Assembly: GCF_031198435.1 (NCBI RefSeq) | Contig: NZ_CP133548.1 | Location: 1,800,501-1,864,500 of the forward strand | Length of the DNA: 64,000 bases | Source: Pleionea litopenaei | GTDB taxonomy: Bacteria; Pseudomonadota; Gammaproteobacteria; Enterobacterales; Kangiellaceae | Direction: 5' to 3' | Shown: positions 37,236 to 46,835 of the stretch, piece by piece | How the letters are laid out: each line of letters begins with the position of its first letter | How positions within the stretch are numbered: position 1 is the stretch's first letter | Position numbers and translations under genes: made by a program | Notes under the pieces: generated by a model | What the model was told of the DNA's origin: nothing | The model's input: the letters and a program-made list of their open reading frames with translations, nothing else | Databases searched by the model: none

Positions 37236-38174
37236 ATGAAACTTATTAGAACTGCGGTTGCTACAGCCGTCGCATTAGGTATGGCTGCCCCAGCTTTAGC
37301 TGAAGAAGCAACCGTAACACCCTATGGTAAAATCAACGTTACTTATCAAATGACTGATGACAGCTCACTTGACGGCAGCGAAGTAAAGAGCAACAACTCG
37401 CGCTTCGGTCTTAAAGGAAAAGCTAAATTATCAGATTCTTTAAAAGCCATTTACTCATTAGAGTGGCAAGTTGATACCACCGATAAAGGTGACAGCTCTG
37501 ATGATCACATCAAAGCTCGTAACCAAATCGTTGGATTAGCGGGTAACTTCGGTGAAGTTATCGTTGGTCGTCACGACAGCCCGCTGAAAAAAGCACAGGG
37601 CAAAGTTGATTTATTCAACGACATCGAAGGTGACATCAAAACACTATTCAATGGTGAAGTTCGTGCAAGCAACTTTGCACAATACACTTCTCCAAAATTT
37701 GGTGGTGTAAAAATTAAATTAGCGACCATGACTCCATCAAAGGGTGCGGCAGAAACTGACGAGAATGATTTTGGTTCAGCGTCATCGATTTCTGTTGAAT
37801 ACTCAAACGATGATTGGTTCTTTGCCATTGCACAAGACAATGACGTTTCAGGAATTGATACGACAACTACCCGATTCACGACTCAATACAAAATCGGTAG
37901 CTTCAGTCTAGGTGCTATTTACAATGAGCACGACAACGGCACTATCGACGAAGAAGGTATGTTATTCAGCGTTGCTTATAAAGCCGGTGATCACACTCTA
38001 AAGTTGCAAACTGGTGAGAGTGACGAGCTTGCGGTTGATAAGAAAGTATCTTCAATCGGTTGGGACGTAAAACTAGGTAAAGCAACGAAAGTTTTTGCTT
38101 TCTACACCAAGTCTGACGATGCCGATAACAATGACCAATCTTGGTTAGGTTTAGGTTTAGAGCAAAAGTTCTAA
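37236..38174 (+). CDS. Outer-membrane porin (Gram-negative porin family)
   Basis: A 312-residue beta-barrel porin. Start 37236 gives a clean signal peptide, MKLIRTAVATAVALGMAAPA, cut before EEATVTPYGKINV. GGGAGA precedes the ATG, whereas an upstream ATG at 37143 would bury the signal. Typical segments are the first strand VTPYGKINVTYQM, NSRFGLKGKAKLSDSLKAIY and VGLAGNFGEVIVGRHDSP, and a terminal Phe (LGLEQKF) for barrel assembly. Placement beside pst with Pho boxes upstream suggests a phosphate-starvation porin; the ion selectivity is not readable. A strong terminator follows. Confidence 0.9.
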   Translation: MKLIRTAVATAVALGMAAPALAEEATVTPYGKINVTYQMTDDSSLDGSEVKSNNSRFGLKGKAKLSDSLKAIYSLEWQVDTTDKGDSSDDHIKARNQIVGLAGNFGEVIVGRHDSPLKKAQGKVDLFNDIEGDIKTLFNGEVRASNFAQYTSPKFGGVKIKLATMTPSKGAAETDENDFGSASSISVEYSNDDWFFAIAQDNDVSGIDTTTTRFTTQYKIGSFSLGAIYNEHDNGTIDEEGMLFSVAYKAGDHTLKLQTGESDELAVDKKVSSIGWDVKLGKATKVFAFYTKSDDADNNDQSWLGLGLEQKF

Positions 38175-38189
38175 TCACAACCATCGTAT

Positions 38190-38217
38190 AAAAAAGCCCG
38201 CAATGCGGGCTTTTTTT
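38190..38217. terminator. Terminator after the porin
   Basis: GCCCGC and GCGGGC form a stem around an AAT loop, with an A-run before and seven T after. Works for the porin and, in reverse, for the convergent CsrD-like gene. Confidence 0.92.
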
Positions 38218-38238
38218 CTATCTAGCACCTACAAACCA

Positions 38239-40179
38239 TCATACTTCTTCTCGAATTGTGTCACTTAGCAACAGCTGATCTTGCGGCATGCCAAACAAAT
38301 ACCCTTGTCCACCCGTGACGCCTAGTTCTTGTAATGTCGCCCACTCTTCGTCACTCTCAACACCTTCCGCCCAAACCATAACGCCGGCTTGATTAGCGGC
38401 AGTTATTAATGTTTGTACAAACAGCTGTTTGTCTTGATGTCGATCGATATGGCGAACAATTGAATGTCCAATTTTTAATCGGTCAATAGGATACTTTCTT
38501 AAGTAAGAGAGATCGGCGTTTGGCGATCCGACACTTTCAACGCACCATCGAGGCCCTAGATCGGCTATTTGCTCAAGTGCCCAGTGAAACTTTTGATCGG
38601 CTCGCATAATTGAAAACTCAGAGACTTCAAAGAAGAGTCGTTCACTTAACTCTGGCAAACTCGATAACCGCTGCACCAACCATAAGATAAACTTCTCATT
38701 ACGAATGCTGTCAGAAAATAAATTAATCGATAACTCTGCATCGTCAAACTGCTCTCCAAACGATAGCGACTTAATAACTTTATCAACAATTAATCGGTCA
38801 AATTCTGATGCTAAACCACAGCGACTCGCCATAGGTAAAAACACGGAGGCAGGAATAATTTTTCCATTATCTTCCATTCTCGAAAGCACTTCGAAACTTG
38901 AATATTCAAGGTTTTCATCACTGACTTGCGGTTGAAAATAGAGAATGACTTCTCGCTGATCAAGTTTCTTCTGTAAAAAGCTACGCCACCGCACACCGCC
39001 TTTTATCATATCTTTACTAAGATGATCAGGTTGGTATAAATGAACTTTATTTTCGCCCTCTAGCTGTGCATTACGCAAAGCCATATCGGCACTCGCTAAT
39101 ACATCGTAGGCGGCGTCTCCAGATTTGAAAAAAGTCACACCAACATCTACAAAGTGATGTTTAAACTCCGTCGAATCAAACACACTCCGAGCCAGATCTT
39201 TGACTAACTTAACACATTGTCGATTCACCTTTTCAGGAGCATTCTCAAGTGTAAGCCACGCAAAATCAGTATTATCCCGCCTAGCTACCCAATAAAGCTC
39301 CTCTTCATTTGAAAGTTCGACGAATCGCTGACCGACTTGTTCTATCAACGAACTAAACGCCTCACGTTGTTCATGATAAATCTCCATTAGAGGCTCAAAT
39401 GAAAAAATAGCTACGGCTCCAGTGACGTTCTCATCAGCCGTAAGGTGAACCTCTAATTCTGCATCGAAATATTCGCGGTTGCCCAGTCCTGTTAATGAGT
39501 CCACAAACGAATGTCGACGTAACCGATTAGACAGTTCTGTCTGCTGCTGACGACTATAATGATGTTCATTTAACAGTAAGTTAATCGCTAACTCAGAAGT
39601 TAAGGGATGTTCGTCAGACGGAGAAAAATGCTGAGGGTCGAAGTCTCCAGTTAATATCTGCTCCGCTTTATCTTCTAAATGAAATAGCGGGGACAAACAA
39701 TAAAAGGTACCTACGATCGCTCCCAAAACAATGACAACCAAAAGTAACGTAAAGCCACTAAACTCCGCGCCTTGCAATGAACCTTCTGGAGGAACAAGAA
39801 ACACCGTGAGCTCAGCTGTATCTAGGCTATCGGTTCCCACGTTAAACGGCACATGGTAGATAAGTAACCAAGGTTTACTTGTAGAACTCTCTGCCACATC
39901 GCCATAATTCTCAACAACTCGACCATTGCTTTCTAGTTGAATCGCGACGATATCTTCGAGCAACGCAAGTTCACCCATGGTATCTCGACGGACCTCAACC
40001 GGTGTAAAGTTGATGCCCGCGATACGCCGACCAATTTCAGCTTGCTGAACTTTCAGCCAACTTTGAAACTGCTGCTGATGCTGCAAGTCTCGTCCACTCT
40101 GAACCTTGTAAGCACCAAAGAGAACCAACATCACGGCAGCAACCCAGATGAGAATAATTTTATAAGCAACTGATTTCAT
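38239..40179 (-). CDS. CsrD/MshH-like membrane protein with degenerate GGDEF and EAL domains
   Basis: A 646-residue protein, exactly the length of E. coli CsrD. Membrane helices lie at about 7-24 and 143-162 with a periplasmic loop between. A GGDEF-type domain (about 225-385) has RDNTDF where the GGDEF active site should be, and an EAL-type domain (about 398-640) has FEVLSRM in place of EAL and ESVGSPNADL in place of DDFGTG. Both catalytic sites are lost, as in CsrD/MshH, which instead steer RNase E decay of the CsrB-type small RNAs. That role here is inferred from architecture. It is convergent with the porin. Confidence 0.85.
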   Translation of the reverse strand: MKSVAYKIILIWVAAVMLVLFGAYKVQSGRDLQHQQQFQSWLKVQQAEIGRRIAGINFTPVEVRRDTMGELALLEDIVAIQLESNGRVVENYGDVAESSTSKPWLLIYHVPFNVGTDSLDTAELTVFLVPPEGSLQGAEFSGFTLLLVVIVLGAIVGTFYCLSPLFHLEDKAEQILTGDFDPQHFSPSDEHPLTSELAINLLLNEHHYSRQQQTELSNRLRRHSFVDSLTGLGNREYFDAELEVHLTADENVTGAVAIFSFEPLMEIYHEQREAFSSLIEQVGQRFVELSNEEELYWVARRDNTDFAWLTLENAPEKVNRQCVKLVKDLARSVFDSTEFKHHFVDVGVTFFKSGDAAYDVLASADMALRNAQLEGENKVHLYQPDHLSKDMIKGGVRWRSFLQKKLDQREVILYFQPQVSDENLEYSSFEVLSRMEDNGKIIPASVFLPMASRCGLASEFDRLIVDKVIKSLSFGEQFDDAELSINLFSDSIRNEKFILWLVQRLSSLPELSERLFFEVSEFSIMRADQKFHWALEQIADLGPRWCVESVGSPNADLSYLRKYPIDRLKIGHSIVRHIDRHQDKQLFVQTLITAANQAGVMVWAEGVESDEEWATLQELGVTGGQGYLFGMPQDQLLLSDTIREEV

Positions 40180-40583
40180 TAATATTAAGATCCGTCTCTC
40201 ACTTTACCTGCAACTTAAAGCATAGACTAATTCTGCAGGCTTCGCTGCATCAATATCGGTAGATTGTCTCCCTCTAACAATACGCAGTGGCAATAACGAG
40301 CATGTCTGTTTTTGTCGCCCAAAAGCCGGCTTTCCCTTAAAGAGTCAGCCGCTACAAAAACTTGGTAACCGCACTTAAAGTGAAACTCAATGGCAAACAT
40401 TGACTCAGCTTCAATAACATCATCAAACCACCACAGAAACGATAGAAGATAGCCATTAATGACACTATTGTATTTTCTGACAATGCTTGCTAGCTTGTAC
40501 ACAGCGCAGATAAGAAAGTGACCGTATCAACGCTGGTCTGATGGTTCATTGAGGAGCAACTAAAGCAAGGGAGAATTAAAGGA
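40180..40583. promoter_or_regulatory. Divergent spacer, no gene assigned
   Basis: A 404-base spacer between the divergent CsrD-like and DUF1631-like genes. It must carry both promoters. A 91-codon minus-strand reading frame starting at a GTG (40502) has no ribosome site or family match and is not called. GGGAGAA precedes the plus-strand gene. No repeat or strong hairpin was seen. Confidence 0.4.
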
Positions 40584-42338
40584 ATGGAGTCAGAGTTTAG
40601 TCGTATAGATGACCCTTTGGCAGAGTATTTGTCGTGCATCGTCGAAGGCACAGGCCAAGATGATATTAACGACCTTCGAACGCACTTCGGAGAAGTTTAC
40701 CAAAATCAATCGCTCTGGCGCGCTGCCATCAATGATTTAGACAATACCGATACAACGACTTCAAAGAATCTTCTTTGCTTTTCAACGCCTCTGGAGGCCT
40801 TTATCGGTGTCGTTGATAAACTAGCGGCTCAAATTCTACCACTCACTCACTTACATGAACAAAGCCCCAAATTTTTAAGAGCATTTTCATTATGGACGTT
40901 GCGTACTTGGATTCAACAATTCTCAACACAGCGTTATCTTTATGAGTTTCAATCCATCCTTGAATTTACGGCTCGGGTCTTAAGGCCTTACGACAATCGA
41001 TCGGGTCGAAGCTTTGAACAATTACTTGAAACATTTGCGGAGATATTTGAGCAACATATTATAAAGACTCAACTCGAGGAAGAGCTGCTACCATTACAAC
41101 GCACGCTGACCAACGCATTTCAGAGTTTCCAACAAAGCATTAGAGCCTTCGAACAACGTGTGATTCAATTTGAACAGCAACAAGCGCATAACTCCAGTGC
41201 ATCTCTGACTGCTCGAGCGATCATTAATCAAGTCACCGCAGGCGAAAAGGTACCCGATTGGGCCTATCGATTTATAAATGAACAGTGGCATCGATTATTC
41301 CACCTTTCTTTACTCAAGAAAGAAGACGAAAACCCAATAGTGGATGACGGCAAGCTACTCCTACAACAGTTAGTCGAAAGCTTGAAATTAAGAACTTTTG
41401 AAGATGTTCAAAGTCATTTTTCGAAACTCATTATGCCGCTTAGAGAAAATATTCGAACTATGTTTTCAAGTATTGCTATTGATGACAACATCTTGGAGCA
41501 CTTTTTGAATCAACTCGAATCGTTCCACATTCGCATACTAGAGGGTCAAGAAACGAGTGATAACTGGATTACAATAGAAACAGAGGCACAATCAAATAAT
41601 CAGCTTGATGACGAACAACAACGCAAAGTCGCAGCGCAGTGTCGTGTCGGAACCTGGTTTACTTATCGAACGAATCAGCAAACTTATCAATGCCGCGTGA
41701 TTGAGCGAAGTTTAGCTTTAAACCTCGTCATTCTGGTCAATTACTCAGGTGCGCGTGTTGAAGGCTTAAAGTTTTCTGAAGCAGCTGAATACTTAGCCTC
41801 AGGAAAATTCACACCCTTATCTCTTCACAGCCAGCTCGCAGAGAAGGTTAATGAAATAAGCTCTTATCTTTTAACTGAAATTCAACAAATTAAAACAACA
41901 CTCCAAGAGAAAGAGAGAGCCTTAACTCGACAGAAAGTTCTTGAACGGCTTGAGCTTTCACGACTAGAACGATTAGAAACCAAGAAGTCAAAGCAGCAGG
42001 CAAAGAAACGAGCAAGAGAAGCTGAGATAAAACAACAACGTTTGCTCGCCATTAAAGAATGGGAAGAGACCTTAAAAACCTTAGTCTCTGGCTCTACATT
42101 TATTGCTCACGAACTTGACGGACAAATTATTCAATTCGTTCTTCGTTTAAATAAAACAGAGAAAATGGTTTTTGTTGATAAACGAGGTGTTAGAGTCGGT
42201 GAGTGGCTGCCCGCTCAACTTGCAGAAAAACTTGTTGATCAAAAAATTGAGTTACTAGCCAGTCGCCAATCTACAGAGATGACGATGGAGCAAATCGTCG
42301 CTTCGCAACGCAGTAAACGGCAAGAAAGTACGGTATAA
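40584..42338 (+). CDS. DUF1631-like cytoplasmic protein
   Basis: A 584-residue, mostly helical protein. The N-terminal half (LLETFAEIFEQHIIK, NAFQSFQQSIRAFEQRV) and the two beta-rich C-terminal repeats (RVGTWFTYRTNQQTYQCRVI ... VNYSGARVEGLKFSEAAEYL; GSTFIAHELDGQIIQFVLRL ... VDKRGVRVGEWLPAQLAEKL), joined by a coiled coil, fit the DUF1631 family of gammaproteobacteria. Family function is not established. The PilZ gene follows three bases after the stop, hinting at a c-di-GMP link. Confidence 0.72.
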   Translation: MESEFSRIDDPLAEYLSCIVEGTGQDDINDLRTHFGEVYQNQSLWRAAINDLDNTDTTTSKNLLCFSTPLEAFIGVVDKLAAQILPLTHLHEQSPKFLRAFSLWTLRTWIQQFSTQRYLYEFQSILEFTARVLRPYDNRSGRSFEQLLETFAEIFEQHIIKTQLEEELLPLQRTLTNAFQSFQQSIRAFEQRVIQFEQQQAHNSSASLTARAIINQVTAGEKVPDWAYRFINEQWHRLFHLSLLKKEDENPIVDDGKLLLQQLVESLKLRTFEDVQSHFSKLIMPLRENIRTMFSSIAIDDNILEHFLNQLESFHIRILEGQETSDNWITIETEAQSNNQLDDEQQRKVAAQCRVGTWFTYRTNQQTYQCRVIERSLALNLVILVNYSGARVEGLKFSEAAEYLASGKFTPLSLHSQLAEKVNEISSYLLTEIQQIKTTLQEKERALTRQKVLERLELSRLERLETKKSKQQAKKRAREAEIKQQRLLAIKEWEETLKTLVSGSTFIAHELDGQIIQFVLRLNKTEKMVFVDKRGVRVGEWLPAQLAEKLVDQKIELLASRQSTEMTMEQIVASQRSKRQESTV

Positions 42339-42341
42339 ACT

Positions 42342-42704
42342 ATGAAAGATGACCATAAAGACTTAATTCATAAGCAATCAGAAGATCGTCGACAAGCACC
42401 CCGACATGAACGGCAGTCACAGGTAAACTTCGAAATATCCTTCATCGATCAAGAACAACAGTCTGTAAAGGTATCATCGACTACGCTTGATATATCAAAA
42501 ACCGGTCTAAGGGTCATGATCTCTCAAGTGCTGCCCATTGGGTTTATCACGCAACTTTGTATAGAAAGTAAAAACCAGCAGTTGATGCTATTGTACGCTG
42601 AGGTGAAATGGTGTCGAGAATCCAGTGATCAATTCGAATGTGGCTTTGAGTTAATTGATGCAGAAAGTTCAGACCTAAAGCATTGGATTAAGCAGGTCGA
42701 TTAA
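42342..42704 (+). CDS. PilZ-domain c-di-GMP receptor protein
   Basis: A 120-residue single-domain protein. The c-di-GMP-binding RxxxR motif is RRQAPRHERQ near residue 18, and the second motif is LDISKTGLRV (D/NxSxxG) near residue 49. Strand pattern and length match stand-alone PilZ proteins, which pass c-di-GMP levels to a partner. It is co-transcribed with the DUF1631-like gene, its likely partner. The CsrD-like gene is divergent next door. Confidence 0.9.
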   Translation: MKDDHKDLIHKQSEDRRQAPRHERQSQVNFEISFIDQEQQSVKVSSTTLDISKTGLRVMISQVLPIGFITQLCIESKNQQLMLLYAEVKWCRESSDQFECGFELIDAESSDLKHWIKQVD

Positions 42705-42851
42705 TTTTGCCCAATAAATGCTTCAAGAGTGGCGGCAACTTCTATTCATTTCTGGTAATTTTACCATCCCTATTATTCAATTGATTCGTTCAGTTTCAAT
42801 TCATTCAAATCTAACTATTCTGAACTCGTAAACTGAAATGAGGAAACCACT

Positions 42852-43328
42852 ATGAAAAAGCTAGCCCTGATAGCAAGTTCAGCCTTAATAGTTAGCTCAC
42901 TGGCGATATCAGTCGATGCAAAAGACAAAAAAGCGGCATCATCGGTCGAGCCAATGGTACAAATTCAAGAGCATAAAGAGCGTCAGCCGAATGACAAAGA
43001 GTTTGACCGCTATATGCGTGAAACAGGCTATAACTACCGAGCGCATTACCGTGCGAATCGAGAGCTCCGTCAACGGGTTCGTCAATTGGAACGTGCCGTT
43101 AGACAGATGCAACGAGCGGTCTATCGCTTAGAAGAAACCGCGTCATATGATAATGACTGGCGTGATCGACGCACCTATTCGTGCATGCTAGAAACGCGTA
43201 TGGACGGAACCTTCTTTGGAGAGGGTCCAACGTTAATTTCCGCAAAGGCCGCGGCAAAGGCTGCTTGTGAAAAACAGACCAACAGCTTTTGGTGCCGAGA
43301 ACCGCTAGAATGTGATGAGCGCTCTTAA
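42852..43328 (+). CDS. Secreted coiled-coil protein of unknown function
   Basis: A 158-residue protein with a signal peptide (residues 1-24, ...SLAISVDA). A central basic coiled coil (RANRELRQRVRQLERAVRQM) is followed by a C-terminal domain with four Cys (YSCMLET, AAKAACEKQ, SFWCREPLEC), probably disulfide-bonded in the periplasm. The sequence ISAKAAAKAACEKQ resembles small SH-type repeats in other secreted proteins, but I cannot name a family. A good GAGG ribosome site precedes it. Confidence 0.7.
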   Translation: MKKLALIASSALIVSSLAISVDAKDKKAASSVEPMVQIQEHKERQPNDKEFDRYMRETGYNYRAHYRANRELRQRVRQLERAVRQMQRAVYRLEETASYDNDWRDRRTYSCMLETRMDGTFFGEGPTLISAKAAAKAACEKQTNSFWCREPLECDERS

Positions 43329-43342
43329 TATGTACTAGCTCA

Positions 43343-44524
43343 GACTTAATCTGACAGTTACCCGTTTTTCAATTGGTGTCTGTCAGTTTAGATTTGAGCT
43401 AGATTTTTGTCAGCCCAAATTCTCTTACCATCAATTAATGTTTCATTGGGCGTTCGTCCACAACACATTTTTCCTTGATGGGTGCGTTCATTATTGTAGT
43501 AAACTATCCATTCGTCCAGATCCTTTTGAAGCTCATCCAGTGAACTGTATAATTTCTTCCGAAATGTAACCTGGTAGAACTCGTTCAATATCGTTTTATG
43601 GAATCGTTCGCAGATACCATTGGTTTGCGGTGACATTGCTTTAGTCTTTGTATGCTCGATGTCATTGATTGCTAAATACAGCTGATAGTCGTGATGTTCA
43701 ACTTTTCCACAATACTCAGTGCCGCGATCCGTTAATACTCGCAACATGGGTAACTCATGTTGCTGGAAGTAAGGTAGCACTTTGTCATTAAGTATGTCGG
43801 CTGCGGTAATAGGTGTTTTTGTGGTGTAGAGTTTGGCAAAGGCAACTTTGCTGTAAGTGTCGATGAAGGTTTGTTGGTAAATTCGTCCAACGCCCTTTAG
43901 GTTACCGACATAAAAGGTATCTTGTGAGCCTAAGTAGCCAGGGTGAGCTGTTTCAATCTCACCACAGGCTTCATCATCATTTTTCTTCTTCTCAAGTGCA
44001 GCTATTTGGCTATCGGTCAGTATGATGCCCTCTTTAGCAACCTTATCTTCCAGTGCCTTCAAGCGCTTCTTAAAGTTTTCTAGGTCATGCCTGAGCCATA
44101 TCGACCGGACACCGCTCCCTGATACAAAGACTCCTTTCTTTCGCAACTCGTTACTGGTTCGGTGTTGGCCGTGTGCCGGAAACTCAATGGCATAATTGAT
44201 AACCGCTGTTTCTGTGGCTTCATCAACGCGATTTTTAACATTTGGGTTGCGACGGCTCTTGCTGATAAGGGCATCGATACCGCCTTCTTCGACCAGTTCT
44301 TGATAGCGATAAAATGTATCTCGTGATACGCCCATTACCTTACAGGCTTTCGATACGTTCCCGAGTTCTTCTGCTAAGTTAAGTAAACCAGCTTTGTGTT
44401 TTATGATTGGGTTGTTAGTATGTAGCATGAGAGTTACCTCTATAACGTTCTGATTTAAAGATTCGACACCTTTAATCAAAACGGGTAACTCTCACTTTTT
44501 CAAGTTGATGTGTCAGATTAAGTC
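43343..44524 (-). mobile_element. IS481-like insertion sequence
   Basis: A 14-base perfect terminal repeat, GACTTAATCTGACA at 43343-43356 and its complement at 44511-44524, encloses one transposase gene. A second shared sequence, GTTACCCGTTTT, lies just inside both ends at unequal distance. Flanks read CTAG on the left and ACTAA on the right, so a target duplication is not clear; the outer few bases may extend the ends. The element lies between the coiled-coil gene and the broken rtcA. Confidence 0.8.
43388..44479 (-). CDS. IS481-family transposase (DDE)
   Basis: A 363-residue transposase. The helix-turn-helix part is LAEELGNVSKACKVMGVSRD, and the rve/DDE integrase core contains FIDTYSKVAFAKLY, VLTDRGTEYCG and TNGICERFHKTILNEFY. 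The three acids are Asp in TFIDTYS, Asp in LTDRG and Glu in ICERF. ATG 44428 (MLHTNN) is probably the true start, as family proteins begin near there. It appears intact, so the element may be active. Confidence 0.9.
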   Translation of the reverse strand: MIKGVESLNQNVIEVTLMLHTNNPIIKHKAGLLNLAEELGNVSKACKVMGVSRDTFYRYQELVEEGGIDALISKSRRNPNVKNRVDEATETAVINYAIEFPAHGQHRTSNELRKKGVFVSGSGVRSIWLRHDLENFKKRLKALEDKVAKEGIILTDSQIAALEKKKNDDEACGEIETAHPGYLGSQDTFYVGNLKGVGRIYQQTFIDTYSKVAFAKLYTTKTPITAADILNDKVLPYFQQHELPMLRVLTDRGTEYCGKVEHHDYQLYLAINDIEHTKTKAMSPQTNGICERFHKTILNEFYQVTFRKKLYSSLDELQKDLDEWIVYYNNERTHQGKMCCGRTPNETLIDGKRIWADKNLAQI

Positions 44525-44555
44525 GAGACTAATTCACTTAATATGCAAAAGCATT

Positions 44556-44602
44556 GTTAACAATCATCGACGATAGTGCTTGAATCATCGATGGTTGTTA
44601 AC
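44556..44602. other. Long hairpin 3' of rtcA
   Basis: GTTAACAATCATCGA and TCGATGGTTGTTAAC pair over 15 positions with one G-T pair and a 17-base loop. It follows the rtcA 3' fragment on the minus strand, but no T-run follows. It may protect the 3' end of the rtc transcript or be an old transposon end. Confidence 0.55.
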
Positions 44603-44704
44603 GTCTTGTCGTCCTGATTGCCTAAAGCGCTGTTCTTTCGATTGTAAAACCGCTCTTGTATAACACCTCTCATCAACCAGTAGCTCATCAATAGCATGCC
44701 TCTT

Positions 44705-45289
44705 CTATGACAAAACTTTAATTTTCCACTGACGTTCACTTAATTGCTCAACTTGAAACTGAACCGGTAGCATTTGCTCAATCACAGCAATGTTAGTTAA
44801 CGTATGGTCGCTTGGCTCAGTCGTAGTAAATTCGCCTCCCTTAGCTAAAGCCATAGGTAATAGCAATTGATCGGCTAAATATTCTTCGACCGCTACCTCT
44901 GCGTCTAAGAAGGCTTTTAAATGCTTAGTCGCGGTAAGAGCTACGTCTCTTTCAATTACTTTCTTCTGAGCAAAGCTTTCAAACATCAGGTGCTTTTCAT
45001 CGTGTTGAAAATGAATCTGGAATGTATTTCCTTTCCCTCGTGCTCGCCCCTTTTTGATTTCATAAGGAACGCCTTCCCAATTTAAATAGTTCAAAGCAAT
45101 CTTCACTTCTTTTTCAGCAATGCTTACATCATAATTATTTAATAAGACGGTCATTTTGCACCGCTGACTCGAAAGACCACTTAATTTTTTGCTCGCGGCA
45201 AACGATATTGATTGCCATCGTTCAAAAGGTGCAACGGCTATTTGCCACTCGCCTCCGCCTGCCGGATAAAAGCCTAAACGCTTAGACAT
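44705..45289 (-). pseudogene. rtcA: RtcA (RNA 3'-phosphate cyclase), 3' fragment
   Basis: The C-terminal ~190 residues of RNA 3'-terminal phosphate cyclase. RLGFYPAGGGEW is the family hallmark, and the catalytic-histidine region is SDHTLTNIAVIEQML, the nucleotidyl-accepting His near the end. The ATG at 45289 (with AGGGAG upstream) is fortuitous: the true reading frame continued into the N-terminal fragment at 46836-47333, and an in-frame TAG in GGAGTC-flanked palindromic DNA now precedes it. Cut by the IS110-family element. This piece lacks the ATP-binding N-terminal EGGGQ motif, so cyclase activity is very probably lost. Confidence 0.9.
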
Positions 45290-45404
45290 AATGACTCCCT
45301 AGGAGTCTCAATTGAAATTCAGTGCTAGCCCCCTATCGTGGGTTAGCTTTTCAGCCAGTGCCATACTATATGAGTCATCACACACCATATAAACGGAGGC
45401 TAGC

Positions 45405-46559
45405 ATGAACAACGATACCATAACATTTATTGGCATGGATACTCATAAAGAGTTCACAGAAATAGCGTATTCAGGTTATGCGAGAGAGACGGCAATCGAG
45501 CATTTTGGTCGAATCAAAACGACCAAACCAGCGATTACTAAATTTGCTAAACAAATGCAATCTAAGTTCCCAAAAGCAACGCTGCATTTTGTTTACGAAG
45601 CAGGCCCTTGCGGCTATTGGGTTTACCGTTTGTTAACCAGCCTCGGGCATTGTTGCTATGTCGTAGCCCCCTCTCTTATTCCTAAAAAGCCAGGCGATAA
45701 AATAAAAACTGATAAACGTGATGCTATTAATCTCACCCGTCTTTTAAAGAATGCCGATATCATTCCGATTTACGTACCCGAACCAGAAGATGAAGCCATT
45801 CGTGATTTGTCTCGTGCAAGAGAGCGCGCCATGAATGATTTGTGTGACGCGAAATATCAACTTAAAGCGCTGCTACTTCGCAATCATATTAATTATGAAG
45901 GCAAAGCCAATTGGTCATTAAAACATTTACGTTGGCTAACAGAATTGGTATTGCCTCATCCCGCACAACAAATTGTACTTCAGGAAATGATTCAAACCGT
46001 CACGGAACGAATAGCGAGATTAAAAAGATTGGATAACGAGCTAGTTCATCAGGTGAAACACTGGCGTTACTACCCTGTTGTTAAAGCAATTCAAGCGATG
46101 CGTGGTGTGAGGCTTTTAGTTGCGGCTGGAGTCATTGCAGAACTAGGCGATCTCACTCGCTTCGACCATCCAAGAAAACTCATGAGTTATGTGGGTCTCA
46201 TTCCGGGCGAGCATTCCAGTGGAGGGAGACGAAAAGTGGGTAGCATTACAAAGTGTGGTAATGGTCGAGCGCGACGACTGCTCACCGAGGGTGCTCATTG
46301 TTATCGCTATCCGGCTAACATTTCAACTGAATTACAAATCAGGCAAGAAAGTTTAAGTAAAGAAATTATCGACATTGCCTGGAAGGCACAACTTCGTTTG
46401 TGCAAACGCTACCAACGCCTCATGAAACGAGGTAAACATTACAATGTCGTGATTACTGCTGTCGCACGAGAAATGATTGCCTATATTTGGGCAATCAGTC
46501 GCGAAGTTGTTATAACAAAAGTTAATCCTAAACAGCGGCTGTCTCGCGTACCCGCATGA
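45405..46559 (+). CDS. IS110-family transposase (DEDD RuvC-like)
   Basis: A 384-residue transposase. The N-terminal RuvC-like DEDD domain has FIGMDTHKE, VYEAGPCGYW and KTDKRDAINL carrying the four acids. The C-terminal transposase_20 region contains the helix-hairpin segment AMRGVRLLVAAGVIAELGDL and LMSYVGLIPGEHSSGGRRKVGS... with the conserved Ser region of the family. No frameshift or stop; GGAGG precedes the ATG. The element is intact and probably recent. Confidence 0.93.
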   Translation: MNNDTITFIGMDTHKEFTEIAYSGYARETAIEHFGRIKTTKPAITKFAKQMQSKFPKATLHFVYEAGPCGYWVYRLLTSLGHCCYVVAPSLIPKKPGDKIKTDKRDAINLTRLLKNADIIPIYVPEPEDEAIRDLSRARERAMNDLCDAKYQLKALLLRNHINYEGKANWSLKHLRWLTELVLPHPAQQIVLQEMIQTVTERIARLKRLDNELVHQVKHWRYYPVVKAIQAMRGVRLLVAAGVIAELGDLTRFDHPRKLMSYVGLIPGEHSSGGRRKVGSITKCGNGRARRLLTEGAHCYRYPANISTELQIRQESLSKEIIDIAWKAQLRLCKRYQRLMKRGKHYNVVITAVAREMIAYIWAISREVVITKVNPKQRLSRVPA

Positions 46560-46835
46560 ATAAAAAGTTTTGGATTCAATGGCAGATTAAACCACGGCAG
46601 GTGGTGCAATCTCCGACGGCGTTAGGATGGCTGATTATGAAATTTAATTAGATCCACGAGCATAGACTGAAGACAGGCACCACGACGAAATAAGTAAGGT
46701 AGGTAAATCGCTTCGCGATAAAATCCACGGATACCAGCATGAGAACCGTCGAAAGTTACTGGCTTTAATCTGTAATTGAATCCATTCAATTTTATACAAT
46801 AGCGCTTTGTAAAAATAAGTGGGGATTAGTGCGTT
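46560..46835. ncRNA. Possible IS110-type bridge RNA region
   Basis: The 276-base non-coding right end of the IS110-family element. In IS1111-type members such a 3' stretch encodes a structured bridge RNA. Short self-complementary stretches (for example around 46700-46745) are present, but I did not establish a fold or target/donor loops. Confidence 0.3.

Noticed and set aside
40227-40502. 91-residue minus-strand ORF in the CsrD/DUF1631 spacer
   Set aside because: It starts at GTG without a ribosome site, has no family match and uses the divergent promoter region. Not called as a gene.
44557-44739. 60-residue minus-strand ORF next to rtcA 3' fragment
   Set aside because: Overlaps the long hairpin and the rtcA fragment; no ribosome site.
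43388-46559. Composite transposon formed by the two IS elements
   Set aside because: The IS481-like and IS110-like elements are of different families and their ends do not pair, so they are independent insertions.
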